Positions 6,690 to 10,540 of a stretch of DNA of 10,540 nt are shown here, one piece after another. Position 1 is the stretch's first letter. Every line of letters starts with the position of its first letter. The notes under the pieces were generated by a model, which saw only the letters and a program-made list of their open reading frames with translations, was not told the DNA's origin and searched no databases. The translations under genes were made by a program, and so were the position numbers. The DNA comes from Acidobacteriota bacterium (GTDB taxonomy: Bacteria; Acidobacteriota; Terriglobia; Terriglobales; Acidobacteriaceae), in contig JAJZIF010000088.1 in NCBI GenBank assembly GCA_021810735.1, positions 1 to 10,540 on the forward strand. The letters run 5' to 3'.

Positions 6690-7136
6690 TCAGTTGGCAT
6701 GCTTGAAAGCGGTTGCGATATCTTCTTGAGCGCACTGACCTGTCGAAGCCGTTCTGATTGGTCCAAGGGACAGTTCGCCAAGCGACGCAAGGAGCGCGTC
6801 CCCGTCACGATTGGATGTTTTCTTCCAGTCAGCCAGCAAGGCTTCCAAATATTCCTTATCGTCAGCCTCGACTTGAGACCAACATCGTTCCGCCTCAATG
6901 ATTCTCACCATTCCATCAGGATCTTCCGAATCAACAGCAACAAGAACCCATGGAACTCCTCGTTGGTCAGCCGCAGATGGTACATAGTCGACTTGTACGT
7001 ACTTCAGGGGTTCTTTGGTCATGCACGTTGTCCAATCGCCTGGACCGCTTTTCCCTTGCGGGTATCGAGGCTCGTTTGAAATATATTCCGCTTCCTGCCA
7101 TCTCCCAGCAAAAGATCTCAGAAACGCGTTTGCCAT
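6690..7136 (-). CDS. Hypothetical protein, 148 residues, no family recognised
   Basis: The protein is soluble-looking, with no signal peptide or membrane segment. Seen: an aromatic N-terminal half (Trp13, Tyr18, Tyr25, Trp35, Tyr46, Tyr51), a hydrophobic strand 'VPWVLVAVDS' (61-70), and an acidic helical part 'EADDKEYLEALLADWKK' (90-106). Composition reads as a real globular protein, and none of the competing frames does. ATG 7136 is the first start; GGGA directly abuts it, so the Shine-Dalgarno is poor. Base composition is lower in GC than in its neighbours (120 of 240 bases counted over 6841-7080), which suggests recent transfer. It lies 200 bases downstream of the HipA-like kinase on the same strand, with its own dyad-flanked -10 box. 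A regulatory or partner role with the kinase is possible but unproven. Nothing resembling a terminator follows, and 6510-6689 holds no gene I can support. Confidence 0.68.
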   Translation of the reverse strand: MANAFLRSFAGRWQEAEYISNEPRYPQGKSGPGDWTTCMTKEPLKYVQVDYVPSAADQRGVPWVLVAVDSEDPDGMVRIIEAERCWSQVEADDKEYLEALLADWKKTSNRDGDALLASLGELSLGPIRTASTGQCAQEDIATAFKHAN

Positions 7137-7165
7137 TCCCGATTTTGAGTATCGCGCTAGTTTGA

Positions 7166-7218
7166 CGGATCAATTCCGATATTGTGACACTGGCAACGGC
7201 TGCCGATGTTCAATTCCG
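7166..7218. repeat. Direct repeat TCAATTCCG, two copies 40 bases apart
   Basis: Identical 9-mers occur at 7170-7178 and 7210-7218, in the leader of the 148-residue protein gene. The first copy is extended into a dyad (CGGA at 7166-7169, TCCG at 7175-7178). The 40-base interval is close to four helical turns, so a dimeric regulator could bind both. Confidence 0.3.
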
Positions 7219-7230
7219 CTTGCGATCAAG

Positions 7231-7250
7231 CGATGTCATTATAGACATCG
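7231..7250 (-). promoter_or_regulatory. Perfect inverted repeat centred on TATAAT: promoter -10 with overlapping operator
   Basis: CGATGTC (7231-7237) and GACATCG (7244-7250) are perfect complements flanking a 6-base centre that reads exactly TATAAT on the minus strand, the consensus -10 box. Transcription would start near 7231, about 95 bases before the ATG of the 148-residue protein. No good -35 is present 16-18 bases upstream, so the promoter may need an activator or be weak. A partial third half-site, CGATGTT, lies at 7204-7210. A repressor covering the -10 box is the simplest reading. Confidence 0.5.
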
Positions 7251-7336
7251 TACTGCCAATACAGGAGCCTTCCCGTATATCGTTCGGCTGAATCAGAAGA
7301 GAAAACGCGCGTGAGGGGGGTGACTCCAGGTGGTGA

Positions 7337-8218
7337 CTACACCTGTTTGCCCCAACTGGACGTCCTTCGCGGCTCCAGAGTCGAGCGAGCACTCACATCA
7401 ACGCCGACAGCGCCGCCGCGGAGATACGCAACAGCCTCAGCGAGCATAACTTCAAGTCGGTTGTGCCTCGACGTGAGTTGGGCACGAGTGTGGTGGACTG
7501 CCGAGGCATCCGCCCACTCAGATGGAATCTGCTCGAAGAGTTGATCCAGAGGCGCTTCACTGATTCGGTCGACGACCCTCTTCCAATGCGAGAGAACGCT
7601 CTCTTTCAGCGCCTCCACGAAAAGCTGTGGACTAGGCATCATAAGTAGCCGAGGAGATGCGCGTGCCGTTCCCTTAAATCCGCCGAAGCAAGCATTGTTA
7701 TCGATAAATGTAGCGTGCAGTTTGTGGCCGGTAGAGAGAAACAGGCATTGCCTCCGGTCACAATTGTTGGTCCACAGGTCGGCCACCAATGCGCCGGCAA
7801 AATCTTCTCGGTTCGCGACGCGATCATGCCAAAGGGTTGGGATTACCTGGTAGGTTGGAAGCCCGTCTGCCGATAGCGTAAGGCGGGAGCCGAAATGCAG
7901 ACCGGGTTCCGGCCGGAGGGCGGTTATGCCGGGACGCTGAAACCATGCCTCAGGATGGCTATCGATAAACTCATCCGTGACGAGAATAGGGCTCCATCTA
8001 GGAGTGGGAAGACCCATTTGGGACATCAGTCCTGTGCCGACGGCCTCATTAAGCAAGGCGTTGGGGTTTCCGAAATTCCTGAACTTAAGAACCCAGAGCT
8101 CCGCGCCTGTAGTCATGACAATTGAAGGTTGAGTGCATCCATTCAGCTTTGAGACGAAGCTGACGGCAGCGGGTAAAGATCGGCGCCTTCGCAGGGTGGA
8201 GTCACCGCGGTACGTCAT
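7337..8218 (-). CDS. HipA-like kinase family protein
   Basis: A 293-residue protein with the kinase-like fold of the HipA-like (HipA_2-type) family, related to the HipA toxin kinases that phosphorylate Ser or Thr on protein targets. Seen: 'LWVLKFRN' with the nucleotide-binding Lys45, Glu58 in 'LLNEAVGTGL', the family motif 'GLHFGSRL' (106-113), a catalytic-loop equivalent 'LWTNNCDRRQCLF' with Asp154, and a metal-binding-loop equivalent 'FIDNNACFGG' with Asp173. The C-terminal region (about 190-265) is helical, with an Arg-rich tail to 293. ATG 8218 is the first start, and GAGG lies 10 bases before it. Members of this family are often paired with a DUF3037 gene; here the next gene in the same direction encodes an unrelated 148-residue protein. 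No HipB-like antitoxin is visible, so calling it a toxin would be speculation. Substrate is unknown. Confidence 0.8.
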   Translation of the reverse strand: MTYRGDSTLRRRRSLPAAVSFVSKLNGCTQPSIVMTTGAELWVLKFRNFGNPNALLNEAVGTGLMSQMGLPTPRWSPILVTDEFIDSHPEAWFQRPGITALRPEPGLHFGSRLTLSADGLPTYQVIPTLWHDRVANREDFAGALVADLWTNNCDRRQCLFLSTGHKLHATFIDNNACFGGFKGTARASPRLLMMPSPQLFVEALKESVLSHWKRVVDRISEAPLDQLFEQIPSEWADASAVHHTRAQLTSRHNRLEVMLAEAVAYLRGGAVGVDVSARSTLEPRRTSSWGKQV

Positions 8219-8447
8219 TGGAACGAGACCTCAGACAGGAGAAGCACAAGAATTAACAAACGAGTAATGTGACTTCTGATGCACGCCATGCCTGAACGCA
8301 AATGCTAGATCCGCAAGCGTGAAACGTAATTGAAAGCCTAGAAGTAACCATATCGTGAGCGCAAAAGACGGGCTGCGCAATGTTACTAACGGAATGTACG
8401 GGACAGGAGCTTAGTTGGTCGACGGCATCGATGGCGGTGTAGAGACG
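8219..8447. other. Intergenic stretch upstream of the HipA-like kinase
   Basis: This should contain the kinase promoter and leader. It is A/T-richer than the flanks around 8245-8275, where GTTAAT on the minus strand could be a -10 box, but I find no matching -35. A weak inverted repeat GCGCA/TGCGC sits near 8360-8380. No coding frame is convincing. Confidence 0.3.
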
Positions 8448-8498
8448 CTATGCATAATTGGCGATGAGGACAGCGAGGGCGAGCAGGCGAAGTCGCAT
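8448..8498 (-). CDS. 16-codon ORF with strong Shine-Dalgarno; leader peptide or gene remnant
   Basis: MRLRLLALAVLIANYA is followed by TAG. AGGAG (8509-8505) lies six bases before ATG 8498, a better ribosome site than that of most genes in the window. The peptide has the basic start and hydrophobic core of a signal peptide. It could be a tiny membrane peptide, an upstream leader for the kinase gene (ATG 230 bases further along the same strand), or the first codons of a secreted-protein gene whose remainder was lost when the kinase islet arrived. I cannot separate these. Confidence 0.3.
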   Translation of the reverse strand: MRLRLLALAVLIANYA

Positions 8499-8609
8499 GG
8501 GGATCTCCTGGAGGCGGGGTGGAACGGACCGGGCCATGATTTCAGGGCAGGGCGAGGCATGGCAAGCCGGGTCCGCCGGGCAAGGGGCGTCGGCGGCAGG
8601 GCGTTTTTC

Positions 8610-8639
8610 TTGACACTGAGGCATCCCGGACGCGATGCT
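8610..8639 (+). promoter_or_regulatory. Promoter-like element upstream of the stem-loop and yajC
   Basis: TTGACA (8610-8615, perfect -35) and GATGCT (8634-8639, three of six) are separated by 18 bases. A start near 8646 falls at the base of the stem-loop at 8642-8714. It could drive a small RNA or the yajC-secD operon with a leader of about 440 bases. Confidence 0.33.
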
Positions 8640-8641
8640 AG

Positions 8642-8714
8642 GTTGCAAGGCTTTCCTCAACCCCTCTGGTGCAGTCAACCCCTGAGGGAATGCGTGTGTG
8701 GCAAGCATTGCAAC
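8642..8714. other. Long stem-loop with inner hairpins and direct repeat
   Basis: Bases 8642-8656 pair with 8700-8714 at 13 of 15 positions (outer arm GTTGCAA/TTGCAAC). Inside are CCTCA/TGAGG (8655-8659 with 8683-8687; its first two bases also belong to the outer stem) and a small CTG/CAG stem. TCAACCCCT occurs twice (8657-8665 and 8675-8683), 18 bases apart. It could be a structured leader or small RNA, or binding sites; no T run follows. Confidence 0.3.
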
Positions 8715-8758
8715 AATAGAATGAAGAGAAGGAATCCGGGTTCAATCCCAGGGCTGCG

Positions 8759-9091
8759 ATGCTGTTACGGATGGCGGAAAGCTGGGGTCGAGGTTTCGGC
8801 AGAGATGTGAGGCCGGAGCTTTCAGAGCATTATCAATTCTTCTTTATGCCCGTGGGCTTGCTGGAGTGGGGCGTTCCGTTGCGGAAAGGCCGTGCCAGGA
8901 GCCGATGGTTCGTAAGCGTGGGAACTGAAAATGCTCTGGCGGAGAGAAATCAAAAGATGGCCGGAGCATGGGAGCCGGGGGCGGGCGAAGCGCCGCTCAC
9001 GGGGCCAGCGCGCGTGGAAACACGGGAGTTCCCGCAAAGCGGGAGGTCGTGGGGCGCGCATGAAGCTTTGGCCAGAAGGATAGTGCGTTGA
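8759..9091 (+). CDS. Doubtful 110-codon ORF overlapping the yajC start
   Basis: The frame from ATG 8759 ends at TGA 9089-9091, inside the TTGA that forms the yajC start, an overlap of the kind seen in translationally coupled genes. The predicted protein is rich in Arg, Gly and Trp, has no recognised motif, and lacks a clear Shine-Dalgarno. In many bacteria tgt lies at this position before yajC, but nothing here resembles it. Most likely it is non-coding leader sequence; otherwise 8499-9087 holds only the stem-loop and promoter-like element. A small hairpin (TCCCGC/GCGGGA) lies at 9030-9044. Confidence 0.2.
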   Translation: MLLRMAESWGRGFGRDVRPELSEHYQFFFMPVGLLEWGVPLRKGRARSRWFVSVGTENALAERNQKMAGAWEPGAGEAPLTGPARVETREFPQSGRSWGAHEALARRIVR

Positions 9092-9435
9092 CCTTATTAC
9101 TGATTGCCCTGCATGCCAATCCGGTGGCGATGGCGTATTTGCTGGCTGGGCTGATCCCCTCGGGGATCGGCGGAATTCTCCCGTTTCTTCTGATTTTCGT
9201 GGTGTTTTATTTTCTTCTGATCCGCCCGCAGCAGACGCGGCAGAAGAAGTGGCAGGCGATGTTGTCGCAACTGAAGCCGGGCGACCGGGTGACGACGTCA
9301 GGAGGGATTCGCGGGACGATTCTCTCCATCAAGGATGATGTGCTGCAGATACGGGTCGCGCCGGACAATATCCGGCTGGAAGTGGCAAAGGGGGCGATAG
9401 CCTCCGTTACCACGCAGGACGAGGAGTCCAAGTAG
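9088..9435 (+). CDS. yajC: YajC, Sec translocase accessory subunit
   Basis: A 115-residue inner-membrane protein that joins SecD and SecF in the complex assisting SecYEG export. Seen: an N-terminal hydrophobic stretch (3-24), the single family membrane segment 'LPFLLIFVVFYFLLI' (31-45), the hallmark 'RPQQTRQKKW' (46-55), and the cytoplasmic beta domain with 'GDRVTTSGGIRG' (65-76) and 'VTTQDEE' near the end. Length is normal for the family. TTG 9088 is taken as the start because AGAAGGA (9074-9080) lies seven bases upstream; the next in-frame starts, GTG 9124 and ATG 9130, have no such site. secD follows after 54 bases in the same direction, so the two form an operon. Confidence 0.93.
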   Translation: MTLLLIALHANPVAMAYLLAGLIPSGIGGILPFLLIFVVFYFLLIRPQQTRQKKWQAMLSQLKPGDRVTTSGGIRGTILSIKDDVLQIRVAPDNIRLEVAKGAIASVTTQDEESK

Positions 9436-9489
9436 GTCATTAACCGCGAGAGGCGGGAGCCTTCTCGATCAGCGAGCAAAAAAGAGTTC

Positions 9490-10540
9490 ATGCGTCAGAA
9501 TCTCACTCAAAAGACAATCCTCATCATTGCCATTCTGCTGGTGTTTGTTTACGGCATCTTTGGCATTCCCAAGGGGCTGAGCGGCAGCGCGCTGCAGACG
9601 GCCATTCTCAAGCGGATTCAACTGGGTCTTGACCTGAAGGGCGGGACGCGGCTGATTCTGCAGGTGGAAGCCGACCAGGCTGTGGCCGGGCAGGCGCAGC
9701 AGGACGCGCAGCGGATTCAGCAGGGTCTGCAGCAGAACGGCGTTACGGGCGCAGAAGTGATCAATCCGGATCCGAAGAAGGAGCCGGGAGTGATCCAGAT
9801 TCTGGATGCGCCGGCCGCGAAGAGCAGCACCATCGGATCGATGCTGAACTCGCAGTACAGCGATCAGTATGCGATTTCGCCGGGCTCGAACGGGCAGTGG
9901 ACGCTGTCCATGAAGCCGACTGTGATGACGGATGTGAAGCAGAAGGCCGAGCAGCAGTCGATTGAGGTGATCCGGCAGCGCGTGGATGCGCTGGGCGTGA
10001 CGCAGCCGGTGGTGGCTCCATACAACACAGGCAGTTACCAGATCCTGGTGGAGCTGCCGGGCATTTCGGATCCGGGGCGCGTGAAGAACGCGATTCAGTC
10101 GACGGCGAAGCTTTCGATCCACCTGGTGGAAGGCGGACCGTGGAGCGATCAGCAGTCTGCCCTGCAGGCGCTGGGCGGCACTGTGCCGTATGACGCGGAT
10201 CTGCTCGAGAGCGTGCCGGGAGCTTCGAGTGCAAGCAGCGTGGGCCAGTGGTACGAGCTGGCGAGAACGCCGGTGGTAGCGGGTACGGATATTCGCGATG
10301 CGGAGCCGGGTACGGATCCGAACACGAACGAGCCGCAGGTGAACTTCTACCTGACGACTGCGGCGGGCGACCGGTTTGCGACCTTTACGTCGCAGAACAA
10401 GGGCAAGCCGCTGGCGATTGTGCTGGATGGCAAGGTTCAGGAAGTGGCGACGATCGATGCGACGATCCACGACCAGGGAACGATCTCCGGGGGCGGGATC
10501 ACGGAGCAGGAAGCCAAGGATCTGTCGCTGCTGCTGCGGA
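9490..10540 (+). CDS. secD: SecD, protein translocase subunit (3' end outside window)
   Basis: The first 350 codons of SecD, an RND-type inner-membrane protein that uses the proton gradient to help finish export through SecYEG. Seen: one membrane segment (9-26), the family motif 'LGLDLKGGTRLILQV' (45-59), the first periplasmic domain including 'SIEVIRQRVDALGVTQPVV' (157-175) and 'ILVELPGISDPGRV' (185-198), and 'TISGGGITEQEAKDLSLLLR' (331-350) leading toward the remaining membrane segments. A Gln-rich stretch (68-82) lies early in the periplasmic part. ATG 9490 follows a modest AAAAGAG site by three bases. The 54-base gap after yajC contains an imperfect hairpin (9447-9467), which could set the ratio of the two products. 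Confidence 0.95.
   Translation, partial: MRQNLTQKTILIIAILLVFVYGIFGIPKGLSGSALQTAILKRIQLGLDLKGGTRLILQVEADQAVAGQAQQDAQRIQQGLQQNGVTGAEVINPDPKKEPGVIQILDAPAAKSSTIGSMLNSQYSDQYAISPGSNGQWTLSMKPTVMTDVKQKAEQQSIEVIRQRVDALGVTQPVVAPYNTGSYQILVELPGISDPGRVKNAIQSTAKLSIHLVEGGPWSDQQSALQALGGTVPYDADLLESVPGASSASSVGQWYELARTPVVAGTDIRDAEPGTDPNTNEPQVNFYLTTAAGDRFATFTSQNKGKPLAIVLDGKVQEVATIDATIHDQGTISGGGITEQEAKDLSLLLR

Noticed and set aside
8736..8752. tRNA T-arm-like sequence (CCGGG-TTCAATC-CCAGG)
   Set aside because: The stem has one mismatch, and no matching acceptor, D or anticodon arm lies upstream, so it is not a tRNA or tmRNA end.
9469..10470. 333-codon minus-strand frame
   Set aside because: It is an Arg/His/Leu-rich shadow of secD, whose plus-strand motifs are unmistakable.
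1..10540. CRISPR array, insertion sequence or phage genes
   Set aside because: I found no regularly spaced repeats, transposase, integrase or phage-protein motif in any frame.

Overview
The window looks like a chromosomal stretch from an Acidobacteriota bacterium of the Acidobacteriaceae/Terriglobia type. This is inferred from gene style rather than a marker gene. Two Oar-like TonB-dependent receptors (one with a carboxypeptidase-regulatory-like N-terminal domain), a small basic protein ending in an 'AAAQKRRW' tail, and a GC-rich YajC-SecD pair are all typical of that group.

Layout, left to right. Bases 2-466 hold the C-terminal end of an outer-membrane receptor. After a strong hairpin (482-510) comes a complete GH39 glycosidase, probably a beta-xylosidase (625-2169), with its own terminator-like hairpin (2196-2226). 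The pair looks like part of a plant-polysaccharide-use locus. A small basic protein is encoded on the minus strand (2431-2661). Bases 2700-3125 have no convincing gene but contain an unusually dense run of inverted repeats. A complete 930-residue receptor follows on the minus strand (3192-5984). Just upstream of it on the same strand is a small secreted His/Cys/Met-rich protein (6168-6464) with a good sigma70-type promoter, so the two may form a metal-related uptake unit.

Bases 6690-8218 hold two minus-strand genes that look like an accessory islet: an unrecognised 148-residue protein (6690-7136, about 50% GC by hand count over 240 bases) and a HipA-like kinase (7337-8218). The 200-base gap between them carries a perfect inverted repeat whose centre reads TATAAT on the minus strand, toward the unknown gene. 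Bases 8219-9087 have no certain gene. They hold a 16-codon ORF with a strong Shine-Dalgarno (SD) sequence, a promoter-like element next to a long stem-loop, and a doubtful 110-codon ORF that overlaps the yajC start.

The right end is housekeeping: yajC (9088-9435, TTG start) and the first 350 codons of secD (9490 to the window edge), encoding accessory subunits of the Sec translocase.

The strongest candidates for something undescribed are the hairpin cluster at 2713-3122, the kinase/unknown-protein pair with its dyad promoter, and the small HCxxC protein placed before a receptor. None can be proved from sequence alone.
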